Notes: a model not told the origin generated them from the letters alone. 64,000 bases of DNA from Sipunculus nudus (GCA_026874595.1 CM049318.1:8782741-8846740), one strand, 5' to 3'. Positions 10,031-23,500 are shown, numbered from the stretch's first letter. Made by a program: numbers and translations.

Positions 10031-13000
10031 TCTTGATAGAATTTGGACTTGCATTACCAGTGTTTAACATGTTCTTATTTTGCTATTTGGGCATAGCAGT
10101 CTGCCTGCCAGCCCCCGCATGTATAATAAACCCAGTCCTGCTGTTGCCCCACCCTCGGCATGGCCTGGATAAAGAAGTCGGTGGAGATGAGGGCTGGTTT
10201 CCAGTCTCCCGAGAATTCTCCGGTCAGCTGACTGCCGTGTCGATGTGGGGGTACACAGGCTATCATGCAGTATATGTAATAATTGTTGTAATCATGGGCA
10301 GATGTGAAAAGCAGGAGCGGAGAACATCCATTCTTTAACAGGCACAAAGGGTTGCACTTGTTCTTAACCTGAATGAATATGACCGATTTACATACAAGAG
10401 CCAAGACTGTTCATTCTATGCAGGTATGCATTCTATACTAGTGTACCCTGGATGCCAACCCTCTGCTATAACTTCGGTAGAATGGGTGTTAATTAAACGG
10501 CTGTCAATCATACGTGTTCCACCACTCCATACTGGCCCTCCGGTGATCATATAACAAAACTGGGCCAGAGGTCAGTGGAGGGCAGAGGTTATGACCTCTA
10601 TCAGGTGTGGAGGCCAGCTTGCTGGTTTCATGTGTTACTCCTATTTTCTGTCCGTGTGGCATGGTAGCAAAATGGAGAAATAAGCAACAGATCCGGAGCT
10701 CTCGAGCTATCGCAATGTAGTGCGAACAAGACGAGGTTGTTCATACTCGTGCGTACACCACTCCCAAAGGGCCGCTGTTTACAACTCGACAACCTCCACA
10801 TTACTGTTTATTCTCCTTTTCTACCATCAAATAAATTATTCTAGTTGAAAATCGTCGTTTTGTATTTTTGTATGGTGAGATGATCAGATAATGTAGTCAT
10901 GACTGTAGTGTGAGAGTGCATCAATGAACTTAATGTGGTTTGTCGTGTATGGCACAGCCCCCCCCCCCCCCCACCCCCCCCCCAAAAAAAAAAAAAAAAA
11001 ATCGCAAGACGGTCTCCAATTACCAACCAGATACACATCCAGCTAACAAACTGAGAAACCACCCCCCCCCCCCATATTTCTTGAAACCTGGAAGCGCTGT
11101 AACCTTTTGCATTGTATGCACTTCATCTGAAGTATTGTTAATTTGTGGTAACTGCTTCAGGGTGAAACCATGCCTGTTCTCACAAAATCTCGCTTACACT
11201 TTTCCCTGGTAATAACTAGTGGTCAATTGTTTGCACTTCTCATAACTATAAGACGACAGATTTACATTTTAATTGGCTGTACTGCAAACTGGTAGCGATA
11301 CAAATGTGAGTATTCATTTGACACTTGGCTCCGACAAGAGGATCTACCTCGTAAAATATAGCAGCATAGAAAACAACATCTTTGCCTTCTGAGACCGACC
11401 AGCATACTGCTTATAAAACAGATGAACGAAATTATACATGTAGTTATAAACTGATTTTCCAAATGTATGCAAATAGCAGTTGCTTGAAATTGGCAATCCC
11501 TCGAACAGTCCCAAATTACAACTAGTTCAAGTTACCCCTCCCCAACGGTAAAAAGTTTACAAGGCTGACCCCGCTCCCTTTCCTGAGGCTTATGAATTCC
11601 ATAACTTAATACATCTGAGAAGACGCAAACAGGCTGCCAGTACCTTGAGGTACACGGCTGATAAGTAACGGTCACGTGACCCATAATAGCTAAGGCGTCT
11701 TTTCAATAATTTTGGCTCTTCAAGTTCTTAAATTTAATCGTAGCAAATTGGTCTGAAACCGAACATAGTCACATGCTTGGCGCTGGAACAGAGTTATTGC
11801 ACACCTGCACTTAAAACGATCTTAAAATCTCCATCTCGCACAAAAGGGACCCATTTAACCTGGTCCTCTCATTTTGCTATTCCCCGAGGATAGCCCTCGA
11901 TTTATGACAAATCACTTGGTTCGCGTTTGTGAGTTTTAAGTCGAGCACATTCGGTGAACAAATATGAGTGTTGTTAGTATTCGATCACTTATATTCAGAA
12001 CCATGGGTCGCATACTCTTTCACAAATGCTAAAATTTTCCAAGAGGAAAAGATAATTCCGTAAAAATCTACACATTCAGCCTAGTTCTTGATATTCTTGC
12101 AGTTCTCTATTGAAGTAGACGGAGGAGTGTGTTATCGTTCGAGTATTCCGAACAACAGTTTCAGCTCCGCTCACAATATTATAATACCCAACAAGCTTAA
12201 CTATTTAGAGCATCAGCCTGCTCCGCTGACCTTAACAATACAGAGCAGTACCAACTAATACTGAGCGACAGCCTGTTTCGCCGAGTTTAATAACAATTCA
12301 GAACAGTGGGCGACTGGGTCAACTGACAGAGCAACATCCTGCTGAATTTCTACGAAGCCGTGACATTTGGTGCCGTGACTCTGAGCAACACTGGACCTAC
12401 CGGTACCTCACGCAACCTTTTCTTGCTCTGCCTAAAATGAGCAACGTCAGACTAAATAGAACAGCATTCGTCTTTTTTTTTTTTTTGGGGGGGGGGGGGG
12501 GGGGCAGTAACATCATACTTCATTTGAATTAAAAAAAAAACTTCATTATCACACTTCATCGAGTATACACCAACCCAAAACCTGCACATTTCTAACTGAC
12601 TTTGGAGCTTATACCAATATATTCACTACTCTCTCCCACCAACCTGTGTCCACCTGTTTTGTATACATAATATCCATAAAAAGTTCATATATTTTCGGTA
12701 AGTTCCCAAAACGCTTCATATGGAAATGAAGGCCTAATATGGAAAAAAAGTTTTAAAATTAATCTCCAGATAATATTTCACAACTTTTGGGACTCTTCCA
12801 TTTATCTGATGGATCAAATGTGTCCCTGCACTAGTAGTCGTCTTTGTCAAAAGTGTTTAATCGACATCATCCGGTCAGCAACTGTCAACTGACTGTTTTT
12901 GCATGTGACCGATGACCTTCACCGCCTTTAGTGGGACTGATATGCTGTAAAATATAACTGATTTCTCGTATCCAGGTATTGAAAGACAATTCTGTTTCTT

Positions 13001-13417
13001 ATATAGTGTGCAAGATAGGTGATCATTTGTCTTGTTGAAAATATGGCCCATTTATCTTCCCTGTATACATTACCTATCTGGCAAAAAAAAGTAGAAAAAA
13101 ACAGGTAGACACAAAGGGATGGAATGGATTATTGTTCAGACATCAGCAGCCTTTAAAGAGCTGACCGGACAAGAATAGACCCAAGCCTGATATTTCACAT
13201 TTGCAGTGAGGAAACGGGGTCCACATCTATTGACCTTCTATACATAGCTGGGGCCAGAAGTCTTGTCCAACTTACGAATCATTTGAAGACCGTTGGACGC
13301 ACCAAAACTTGTGAATATTCTATTAAGCCCCTTTTTGGTAACGTGAATAATTACGATTACGTCATAACCATTACGTCATATTCTTCAAGTTTTAAGTTTC
13401 TAAATGCCACACTGTGG

Positions 13418-13418
<1 letters not shown>

Positions 13419-13482
<64 letters not shown>
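13419..13482. repeat. (TA)n microsatellite
   Basis: Uninterrupted TA dinucleotides over about 64 bp, downstream of the M-Ras stop. The Tyr-Ile open frames here are artefacts of the repeat. Confidence 0.98.
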
Positions 13483-13484
<2 letters not shown>

Positions 13485-13755
13485 TGAAAGACAATAAAAA
13501 GTAGACCTAACATGTGAGACATGGTTAAAAAATCTGAATGTTTCATGGCAATCAAACATGATTTACAATCTTCCCGCATGGTTTTAAAAATATAGGCCAA
13601 TACAGATAACAGGTGTGGTTTTCACACAAATAATATCACATGTATGAATACCCCTCATAATTATAAACAAATGCATCTTGGAAATAAGACATTATTTGAA
13701 AAAAAAATAAAAGCAATATGCGACATGGAAATCATTTAGGTACATTAATACCAGG

Positions 13756-13760
<5 letters not shown>

Positions 13761-13820
<60 letters not shown>
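13761..13820. repeat. (TA)n microsatellite
   Basis: A second pure TA run of about 60 bp, 280 bp from the first and nearer the M-Ras 3' end. Confidence 0.98.
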
Positions 13821-13821
<1 letters not shown>

Positions 13822-13941
13822 TAATCGTAAAATTAGAAAAGATAGAGTGACTCGGGATTCCGACGACAAAAGAATGCCCTCCAGATGACTAAACATACTC
13901 CAATTTGGCATCATTTTTGTATGAGCAATAAATCATACTGA

Positions 13942-13947
13942 TTTATT
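13942..13947 (-). terminator. Candidate polyadenylation signal (M-Ras)
   Basis: TTTATT on the plus strand reads AATAAA on the M-Ras strand, about 215 bp beyond its stop codon, a reasonable distance for a short 3' UTR. Confidence 0.4.
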
Positions 13948-14161
13948 TATTCCACAAACGGATAGCATTGACAAATACTTTTCACTGTCTTAAACTGTAT
14001 ATGACCATTGACCCTGCAATGTCACGTACAGTGGTATATAAAGACATGTAAACCAGTATGTCCATAAAAATATACGTATGTAAAATATCTCAAGTGATGC
14101 AATGCGTCTTGTAGGTGAGCGTGCACTTGGTGAGGTCACATGACCATGCCATGTGGTGAGA

Positions 14162-14237
14162 TCACATGATCGTGCACTTGTCTGACCTCTTTCTCCTCCT
14201 CTTTCTCCGTCTATCACGCAGGTCAACCGGCTGCTCC
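14162..14237 (-). CDS. MRAS: M-Ras exon 5: polybasic tail and CAAX box
   Basis: 76 nt after the acceptor TTTCTTTGTTGCAG. It completes Arg, then reads [20 protein letters not shown] followed by CTIM and TGA. Frame, acceptor, basic run and CAAX together support it. Its length fits the short, variable last exon of Ras genes. Confidence 0.9.
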
Positions 14238-17200
14238 CTGCAACAAAGAAACAAGTGCGCATGTGTGGGTGCTCAAGGTGAACTAGGATGCGATAGAGCA
14301 TGCAGACGAGACAAAAACCTGCGAGAAAACCCACCGAATTGTACGGCCAAACGAAGCTTTTTAGGAGTGATAGGCCTACATAATTTAATGTTTGTATGGA
14401 GGCAAACTAAGTTTGCAGACAGTGTTAGGCTTGGGCTATAGCCTGTAGTCCGGTATATTTGACCCAAAGCCTAGTTTGATTTTCATCAGAGAGTTACAGC
14501 TTGGACTTTCGGTGATCATGCAAGACAGGTTTCAACAGAACGTAGGCCCACAATGATGCACATGTAGACCTATCACTAACATGCATTTTTGATAATAATA
14601 ATATTAAAAAATAACACTAATAATATAATAATAATAATGATAATATTATTAATAATTATTATTATAATAATAAAAAAAATACTAATAATAATTTTAATTC
14701 TTATTGTTTATGTGGCTGTTTTGGTGATCCTTTTAAAGTGGTAATAGTGATAATGGGACGTGAAAACTATCAAATCATATACCGGTATACATAATCTACT
14801 AACATTGGCCCCCATTTAGTCTTAGCTATTCATCTAGCCAAGCTTTAAGTCTACTGAAATGTACTGAGGCCTAAATGTCCCGATTAAATACCTGTGTTGT
14901 TTAACCTATTATACATGAATGACCCTGGATGCTGGAAACAATGCTTCTTAACTGATCACAATAACGTTTGTTATCAAGCTCTCCTTCATAACCTTAGCTT
15001 TTTAATCACTACGTTTGTGTACTTGGTGCCCCCTTGAGCGTTCATTCTGCCAGTTAACTGTACCTGATGACCCTAACAACCTCGTGGAATGCAGCGTCAA
15101 CGTTCAGGGGAGGGTCTTTGGCACTTGTTTCAATGTAGGGAGTCTGAAAGGCAAAAAAAAAGTTTTATTACAAAAACTTAAGACTTTGAAACTAGCCAAA
15201 ACACACACATAAACACACACACACATATATATCAATTAACATAGCCTCCTTATTGTGTATGTGGTTGACGATTTGATTTAGACACTAATTTTCCACCCTA
15301 TAATAAAATGTAACCATTACCAAAAAACAAAGATATCGTTACATTATTACCAAATGCCAAGAATAAACTTTCAAGATATTTCCAGAAAACTTTCATGAAT
15401 TAAAATCAAATGATTTTCATATAAAACTGAAGATTCAAGGTAAATCACGTCACTATATTAGGCCTAATTGAATGACAAGTTTGGAAGCAAGTTGCATGTA
15501 TCTTTACAGAGTCTTTTGCATGGAGATTTCATTAAAAAAAGTCACCATTTAATAAATTAAATATGCTTCACGGGGAAAACGTTTTACATCCAAAGTCAAA
15601 CGTAAAGGTACCTATATAATTAAAGTATAATGCTTTAATATTTATATTTATCTCGTTATTTACAGTTTCAATTAAAATTATTTTGAAATCGTTACCTTGA
15701 GCAAAGATGCCAACTTCATGCCTTCTTCCGTCGTGACCTTCCTCATGTGCACAAGGTCAACTTTGTTTGCCACCAAAATCATCGGATACGTTTCCCTAAA
15801 AAAAAAATAAAATAAAACTGATCAATCAGATATGTCCAATCTCAGCTTTTATCACATCACACTTACATCATTTGCTATAACTTTGAATTCTCAAACAACA
15901 TGTTCTAGTCTAAATAAAGATTAATCTGTATAATCTAGATCAAGGGGAAAAAATGTAATTTTAACCACATAATTTATACGCTCAAATAGATTTTAATAAA
16001 GGACAGTTATAAACACAAGAAAAAGAAACTTGTATGAAGGTGCTCCCATTAAATATTTGGAAACCCTCGTTTGGCCAAAGTACACACAGCTTTTTCAAGC
16101 GCAAAAAAACCCCTGAGCTAAATTACAGGTAAATTATACATCTTATGTGTATATAGAAGATGTAATATCTTAACAGGTTCCCTCAAAGGTCTATTCAGAC
16201 TGCTGTATCGTCTTATCTTCGAATATTTTCGGTATATACTACAATAAGACTTGGACCTGCTAAATAACAGTTTCGCACGGGTATGTGATTAATGAATTCA
16301 TCCCTGGCCATGTGATCAAAGGCATAATATTTATTAAACGCAATGCCGACATGAAAAGGCGGCTGGTTATGAGGGTACGACTCGTCTCAAGTTTGTACTC
16401 CACCAGATGGCGCTCATGTCGCGCGCCAAACGAGACCTCGTTCAGCCTCACAGCACAGCTGTATATGAGCACCAAGCGGTCAATGAGAAATGTTAACCTT
16501 AAATGACAAAATAGCATTTGACTGTCATGTTAAGAACATTTACTTAAATAAATAATCCTAAATTATTAATCCCTTTACATATGGCACAGAAAACCAATAG
16601 CAAACACGTGACCCAGACTGACTTCTGGGAACTGACCTGTCCTTGACCCTGAGTATCTGTGTGTGAAAGTTACGGATGTTGTCGTAGCTCTGTCTGTCAG
16701 TGACGGAGTACACGAGCAGGAAGCCGTCACCTTTCCTCATGTACTGCTCCCTCATGGCGCTGAACTCTTCCTGCCCGGCCGTGTCCAGCACTGAAACACA
16801 CACAATCACAGTCACATGACCACTCGCAGCCTCCCGGGGTAACACCAGCAAAAAGTGGAACCTGTGAAATAAGATCATCCTTAGGAAAGGCCTAAATTGG
16901 TCTTAATTCCGGGTGCTCATATTGAAAGTGTACTTTTGTAACACTGTAACATAGGCAATGTTTATATAAAGTGGAATCTTTGAAATCAGACCTCTCATCA
17001 TACTGGCCAAACTTGGTCTTAATTCACAGGTGCTTTTATTGTATCCCCAGACAAATTCGGGATACTATTGTATCCCCCAGACAACGGGGGAACATTACAG
17101 AAATTCTTAAATATCTCAAGAAAACTTACATGGATTGATACAAAAATTAAATTGACCGAAGATCTTAAAGCTTTAGTGTTGTCATGTACCGGAAACTGGT

Positions 17201-20200
17201 GGCGCCACTTGTTATCCTTTTCTTGTTTACGTGTCGTTTTATACCCCTATCATTGCCACTTAACAGTACTGTGAGCATTATAGGTCAAAAACTAATGGAC
17301 AGATTTCTTTCAAATTGTGCATATACATAGACGTGGGTTATGGGATGATGTATATTTAAACTGGGGTCATGTCTTTTCCTATTAGAGTGGTATTGACCTT
17401 GAATATTGCCATATATGGTGAAAATCACACAAAATCATAAATATCTCAATAAGGGATGCATGGATTGGTCCAAAAATCAAACTGACTGAACATCTTGGGT
17501 AGATTTGTCTTCGGCGGAAGACAGGTTGCGCCACCTACTGCCCTTTTCTTGTTTTCGCGCCTTTTAATACCCCATCATTGCCACTTGACAGTACTGTGAG
17601 CATTATAAGTCGAAAACTAATGGACAGATTGGGCTGAAATTATGCATGTCCATTGATCTCGGATACCTCTATCTTGTATTCAAGGCTGGTGGCACTATCC
17701 GCAATCGTAATTGTTTGGCGTCCATCCGTACGTTTGTTTTGGGTGAAAATTGCTCATATCTCCAGAGTGGTTTAAGGTATTGGTCTGAAATTTGGCATGA
17801 CCATCCATCTTTGAAAGTTTTCTCAAAAACCAGACAGGTGGCGCCACCTACCTTCCGTTATTTGTAGAATAAATTAAAGCCATTTTCTGAGGAGTCATTT
17901 GCCCTATTGGTCTGAAATTGTGCATATCTATAGACCTTGGACACCTCAATCATGTACTCAAGACCGGTGGTGCCATCTGCAATCTTTTTTGCGTGGTGTC
18001 CATCTGTACGTTTGCTTTAGGTGAAAATGCTCATATCTCCGGAGTGGTTCAGGGTATTGGTCTGAAATTTGGCATGTCCATCCATCTTGAAAAGTTCCTT
18101 CGTAAACCAGACAGGTGGCACCACCTACCTTTCCGTTTCCGTAAAATAATTAAAGCTCTTTTTTCAGGATTGATTTGCCCTATTGGCCTGATATTATGCA
18201 CATATATAGATCTTGGACTCCTCCAACTTGTGCTCAAGAATGGTGGCGCCATCTGCAATCGTTTTGCCGTGCCGTCAATCTGTACATGTGCTTTGGGTGA
18301 AAATTGCTTATATCTCGGGAGTGGTTCAAAGTATTGGTCTTAAATTTGGCATGTCTATCCATCCTGGAAAATTTACCCAAAAAGTACCCATTCACTCCTG
18401 GGAGGCAAGAGTTCACCCTTGCGGTAAACTTGGAAAGGAATTTCCGCGCGGATGCACGGCGGTCAGAACCCACATTCTTACGGTCAAAATCCAGCGCCCT
18501 TTCCATGACGCCAAACACTCTTATTTGACTGGTCGGTTTTAACCAATGGGAATGTTGGTTTACTCAAGAGTGGTCTTTATAAGCAAGTGGTCTTATTAGA
18601 GAGATTCATATACAGGATATATGCATGAGAAATATTTGAAGAAAGGGACTGACGTGAAAATACAAATAAAACAAAATAAATGCACAGATATTTATAAAGG
18701 TGAAACATGCACTAAACTACAAGGTTCATCATTTAGGCGGCAGATGGCAGCAAGTTACGTACGCACTAAACTACAAGGTTCATCATTTAGGCGGCAGATG
18801 GCAGCAAGTTACGTACAACCCCCCCCCCCCCCCCCCCCCCCCGTACACTGACCAATTACGATTTGATCCCGTATGTCATGCTGACGGCGCGACTGAAACT
18901 CATCACCAGGTCAAAGGTGAATCGTGTGGGACTAGATGTGAGTAGGAAAAATGAGTACGAATTCCGGAGCAACCGGAATCGATAAAGACAAACTCATGTG
19001 ACGGACGGTTATTAATGATAGAAACCCTTAACCAGGAACCTACATTTTACAAATATGTGAAAAGAAGTAAAACGTCCCTCTCTCCTCGTCTCCTCCCTTC
19101 TTCTCCCAATATATTTTTCTACTCCCCCCCCCCCCCCCGCCCAATCATGTTTATATGGACTGAATTAACTGTGATGCCACCACTCCCGAGCCAGAATCAA
19201 AAACACATCAGTCATCACTGGGGCTTGGTCGTCTATCAGCTTCTATCGGACATCATCATCATGATCACCTCAACCATTACCATCTGCTTAAGACACTGCG
19301 GGGGGGGGGGGGGGGGGCTGTCTGAGATTCTAACCAACTGGACATGTTCGATGAGCGTATACATCTCCAGTCAGTCAGTGGGATGCCACCATTTCTACCA
19401 ATGTACCTGTATTTAGATAAAGACCCTGATTAATACACAGAAATCTAGGTTAATTCCATATGAGTCATACGTTTACTAGATGCTAACATATCGGGGGGGG
19501 GGGGGGGGGGGGCAGAAATTATATGTCTTCAAAAATATTTTGTGGCTAATATCTATTCTCTTGAAACAATTAAAATATCAAATATTTCAAATGATTTATT
19601 TTTCAATCCATTGTCTTTATGATTCAGACTTATTAAAACATTACAATTACGTAAAAGCAAATCGGCAAGAGAGAGAGAGAGAGACAGACAGAGAGAGAGA
19701 GAGAGAGAAGAGACACCAGACGTATTGATACAGTTGCCTTAGAAGCATTTCAACCGTTATAATCCGACTGGCGTCACATCTCTCGCCAAATTTCAGAAGT
19801 ATTCATTCCCTTTATTTCTGACTGTGTGTTGGTGCAGGGTTAACCGGTTACACGAACCTCCGGCACTTAATTTATTCTCTGTGTCAGGACTCGATGTGTA
19901 TCACTAATGGTCTGATTGGATGAATATGAATTCATTGTTACTTTACATAAGAATCCTATTGTTGGATGCTCAATGAAAGTTACCCAGCAGCATGATAGGT
20001 ACAAGAGTACTACATTTTACTTGTCATACAAGCGACAAACGGTACTTTTGAACCTATAGCCGCGTGTGGACAGCGTTCTGTGTACGTGTGTGCGACTATA
20101 TATGCGTTCTTTCCATGCGTTCAGTGTCTGTCTGTTAAACTGCTTTTCTGTTTGTCTGTCTGTCTGCCTGTCTCTGCCTTTGTCTGTCTGTCTTCTCTGT

Positions 20201-20275
20201 CTTTCTGTCTGCCGTGCTGTCTGGGAGTCGTGTTGTCTGTCTAGCTGCCTCTCTCAGTCTTTTCGTCTGTCTGAT

Positions 20276-20335
<60 letters not shown>

Positions 20336-20593
20336 GTACATGGCTAAAATAACAATGTCTCTTTCTCTTGTGTATGCGTATTCTGTGTATGTAACCTTAC
20401 CGTCCAGTATACACCACTGGCCATCGATCTCTGTGTGTTGGATGTATGAATCCTCTATGGTTGGATCGTAATCCTGCACAAACATTTTCTGGAAAAATTG
20501 AATGGTCAGCGCTGATTTACCGACACCACCGTCCCCTACAACCACCAGTTTGTATGTTGTCAGGTTATCACTGGGGGCGGGGGGTTTGGCCAT
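14162..20593 (-). CDS. MRAS: M-Ras small GTPase, complete, 200 residues in five exons
   Basis: Exons (gene order) 20593-20401, 16790-16637, 15795-15696, 15143-15064 and 14237-14162 join in one frame with GT/AG borders to give 200 residues. Start: [20 protein letters not shown] with a good ATG context (AACCATGG). G1 GDGGVGKS 20-27, switch [10 protein letters not shown] 42-50, switch [10 protein letters not shown] 67-74 (Gln71 in place), NKVD 126-129, ETSAK 154-158. The [16 protein letters not shown] start and the CILD before DTAGQ point to M-Ras rather than H/K/N-Ras or R-Ras. The C terminus is a polybasic run RRRKRRRKR and the prenylation box CTIM. M-Ras cycles between GDP and GTP at the plasma membrane and with SHOC2-PP1 promotes Raf activation. 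No broken motif is seen. Confidence 0.95.
14590..14700. repeat. (TAA/TTA)n microsatellite in M-Ras intron 4
   Basis: About 110 bp of imperfect AAT/TTA trinucleotides. The rest of intron 4 (14238-15063) shows nothing recognisable. Confidence 0.9.
15064..15143 (-). CDS. MRAS: M-Ras exon 4: ETSAK motif
   Basis: 80 nt between TTTGCCTTTCAG and GTACAG. It reads [20 protein letters not shown] and EVVRVI. The phrase [12 protein letters not shown] is strongly M-Ras-like. Confidence 0.95.
15696..15795 (-). CDS. MRAS: M-Ras exon 3: NKxD base-recognition motif
   Basis: 100 nt between TTTTTTTAG and GTAACG. After the split Arg it reads [20 protein letters not shown], then [17 protein letters not shown] binds guanine. 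Confidence 0.94.
15796..16636 (-). other. M-Ras intron 2
   Basis: Intron between exons 2 and 3. It contains a 15-bp match to the vertebrate CTCF core (16400-16414) in a short less AT-rich patch at 16340-16460. No other feature seen. Confidence 0.7.
16637..16790 (-). CDS. MRAS: M-Ras exon 2: switch II to the fourth strand
   Basis: 154 nt between GTGTGTTTCAG and GTCAGT. It reads [20 protein letters not shown], then [20 protein letters not shown] and ending LRVKD, all standard Ras sequence. Confidence 0.95.
17039..18360. repeat. GGTGGCGCCACC-family repeat block in M-Ras intron 1
   Basis: Starts with ATTGTATCCCCAGACAAA, then diverged modules of roughly 280-320 bp, each with a palindromic core (near-copies at about 17199, 17524, 18115 and 18241; exact at 17837-17848) and phrases such as CATTGCCACTTGACAGTACT and AAACTAATGGACAGATT. 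The reverse complement of 33960-34568 is clearly the same family. No coding capacity. Confidence 0.8.
18709..18820. repeat. 56-bp tandem duplication followed by poly-C
   Basis: Two almost identical 56-bp copies starting CACTAAACTACAAGGTTCAT at about 18709 and 18765, directly followed by C24 at 18819-18842. The GGCGGCAGATGGCAGCAAG inside each copy resembles the palindromic family's flank. Confidence 0.9.
19660..19710. repeat. (AG)n microsatellite
   Basis: Imperfect GA dinucleotide run in M-Ras intron 1. Confidence 0.9.
20125..20336. repeat. (CTGT)n / (CT)n / (TA)n compound microsatellite next to M-Ras exon 1
   Basis: Imperfect CTGT runs, then about 45 bp of CT, then TATATATATATA, ending some 65 bp inside intron 1 from the exon 1 donor. 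On the transcribed strand this is a purine-rich stretch just after the 5' splice site. Confidence 0.9.
20401..20593 (-). CDS. MRAS: M-Ras exon 1: start codon, G1 and switch I
   Basis: 193 nt from ATG to the donor GGACG|GTAAGG. It holds the P-loop [11 protein letters not shown] and the effector region [19 protein letters not shown]. The Gly22 position is wild type. Confidence 0.95.
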
Positions 20594-23500
20594 GGTTAGT
20601 CTTTAAATCCAAAACCACCCGTGTATGAACCTCTGCTTTGTAGAAAGGTAGGCAATTTTAGAGTGTTAACGCTCACACAAACAGGCGTAACACATTATCT
20701 GTGAGGAACTTCACACAACAAGCTAAGCTGCTGCAGCTAACAGAGCTCACGACAGCAGTTACGTTTGCTTGCTTTCTTTCTTGTACAGCCCTACCAACGC
20801 ACTGTCCTTGAACTCAAATAATGTATGCAGGAATGTCAGTTCGACTCATCGATTTCTGGTTCAGTATATACAGTTAGAATTTCCTAAACGATTTAAATTA
20901 GCCTGGTGCAATACAAGTAATCCGCTGAGCACACAATTAAACTGGTCACTGATAGTCGTGCCTACCATCTGTCAGTTTACATGGTGCGCATATGATTACG
21001 ACTGCCAGACAAGGGGGATACCCTGGATATATATAGATCAATCTATTAATAACGACCAATGAGGAAGCAGTATTCGGGCACGGGACGTTTTGATTGGCCT
21101 GCGTATGACGTCTATAGGTGCCTGGGCGACGGTAAGCACCTAGCCACCAAAACAACTTTTTAACGCCCGTGGTATATTGACTTGTTACTATATTTAAACG
21201 CTGCTGTCGAGCGCAGCAACTAGGAACAAAAGAGTTTCTATCACAGAAAGCTGCCATCATAATAGTACCTGTTATCAGCATGGGCCATGCTCGTGTTTAA
21301 CAATTATGGCACGACAAGGTTTAATTAATCATGTCGTTGTGGCCAGGACTGGAGTGTGTGGGGGTTGAACGTTAAACATCACTTTTCTTTGCCTGCCTAG
21401 AAGTCATCAAAAGGTGGGCATCTGACGTCTGTTCTAAACTGAACCAGTTCCTGGACGCAATAGTTGCGATTGCCAAGCAATAAGTACCTACGACTTCAAA
21501 AACCGAACACCTATACAATCATAAGTGGAACAAACGTAAATGATAAAACAATTATGTATATATATATTACCGGCATTTTTGTCAGTAGTGTGTGGTTCCA
21601 GTCAGTAAGTACTAGTAAGCCAGGTGTAAGAGACGTGACTTAAAAAATAATTCCGGTAATCGGTTTGATATAATTTTAACTAGATAAGTAATGTAAAGTA
21701 TCTAGGTCTATCCTTCCTATAAGGTGTCGATTAATGAAACGTCACATGCCTGTGACGTCTCTTGACTTTTTAGAACTTGCATGATAACTTAAGTGGTGTT
21801 TGGTCACCATAAAACTGGCCTCACAAGGCTCAGTTATAAAAAAAATGGAGAGACAATTATCCACGGTGAGCAGTCATAGGCCTATCAATTACTACTATTT
21901 AACTATATATACATAAACCATTGTTTGTACATATGTTTCCCAGAAAATCATTTGCATTAGCCTAACGGCTTTCTTTGTAATCCTGGTTAAATAAATATGT
22001 TTAAACAAAACCAAATATATATATCCTGCTTATATAAAATGGCGAGCGCTGCTATTCAAAGCCAATGTGCCATATCTACAAAAAAAAGCCAAACTAAGAT
22101 AAAACGACTTTTTGTAAAAAAAAAAATTACTTCGTAAAGTGTAAGAGTCAAATTGTATTTATTAATCTACTGTATCATTAATTAGATATATGTGCAGTGA
22201 ATTTCACTTTCGGATGACCTTGTAAGATTTACAATATAAATTTGTTTAACTGCAGTATCTTAATATAGAAATTTTGTGAAATGCTGAATCAAGTGACATC
22301 TGTTAGAGATAAATCACTTGATTTTAATAGAAAGCAGTTAAAAATGATAAAACTTGGATAGCATTTGTTAAATTTATAAATTTTCAAATTGTCAGGTTTA
22401 CTACCTGTACCAAAAGATTGCCAAGACCTTATCTCCTATAAAATACACACACACCCACACACACACACACAAATATATACATGTAGAAAATAAAGTGCAA
22501 AAAAAATCTACTAAACAAATAAAGAAAATCCGGCGTTCATTCTATATTCCGAGAGAGGTAATATAGTAGGTATTTTAAATTAAAATTTTAATTAAATATT
22601 TTTTAATTTTGCTTTAATCCATGCCAAAATACATTTTTAATAATTAATCCTAAGGTAAACATCCACCAATTAAACACTGCTCTTTTATGGCTATATATTA
22701 ATCTATTTTGTCTTTTCATTTTAAAAAAATGTGAACTACACGGCATTTCCGATACTTGAAAATAATTAATAAAGTTGAACTACACCGGTTATAAACAACA
22801 AAGCATAAACTGCTGTACCGTGAACGTATGATGAGTAATTCAAGTAAGGAAAGCTGTAATTTTAAAGATTTAAAATGAAGAAAGGATTATTTTCAATCGT
22901 ATGGGTTTTTGTGAAACGTTTGAAAACATAAAAAAAATATATTGCTTAGAATCTGTTACTCTGTTATATGTAAAGAACAAAATTACAATTACCGGTATAT
23001 CTGACTAAGCCAAAGACGAAATTCAAAGGGGGAAAAGAAACAAATTCCTTAATATTCTAATTACACACCCCAATTACAGAAATTTTTTCACAAAATTTCT
23101 TCCATACCTCAAGATTGATTTAAGACAATGGCAAATGAAGACGTTGATACACCGCAAACAGGCTGCTTGTTTTGTTTATAACAACGTGTTTATACTATGT
23201 GGGGCCCGTCAAAATAAAACAAATTCAACAAGAGAACATTGCAGCAAGTTAGTTAAGCCAGAGCTTTGCAAATGGCTTTTGCAACAAGTGACCTTTCTAC
23301 CGCCGCATATATGCAACCTGCCACCTTAGGTAATAAGTTTTTCGCCGATTGTCAACATTGCTGTGTTTACAAACATGTTGTTGATAAAAAGTTCATACAT
23401 TATTCACGGAGGCGTTATAAGAACTTTTCACAACCAAAATTACCCTATGATCATTAACATATACACAGATTAAATCAGAAATCACATCAAATATTTTTCA

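Larger units (their letters stand above)
10031..13941. other. Intergenic sequence between convergent IGF2BP and M-Ras
   Basis: No gene is supported. It holds poly-C tracts (10958-10983, about 11062-11074), an A/T-flanked G18 tract (12487-12504), the palindrome GGTCACGTGACC (11680-11691) and two (TA)n runs. Short open frames here come from low-complexity sequence. Confidence 0.6.

Noticed and set aside
13283-13914. Open frames ending or starting in Tyr-Ile repeats
   Set aside because: Produced by (TA)n microsatellites.
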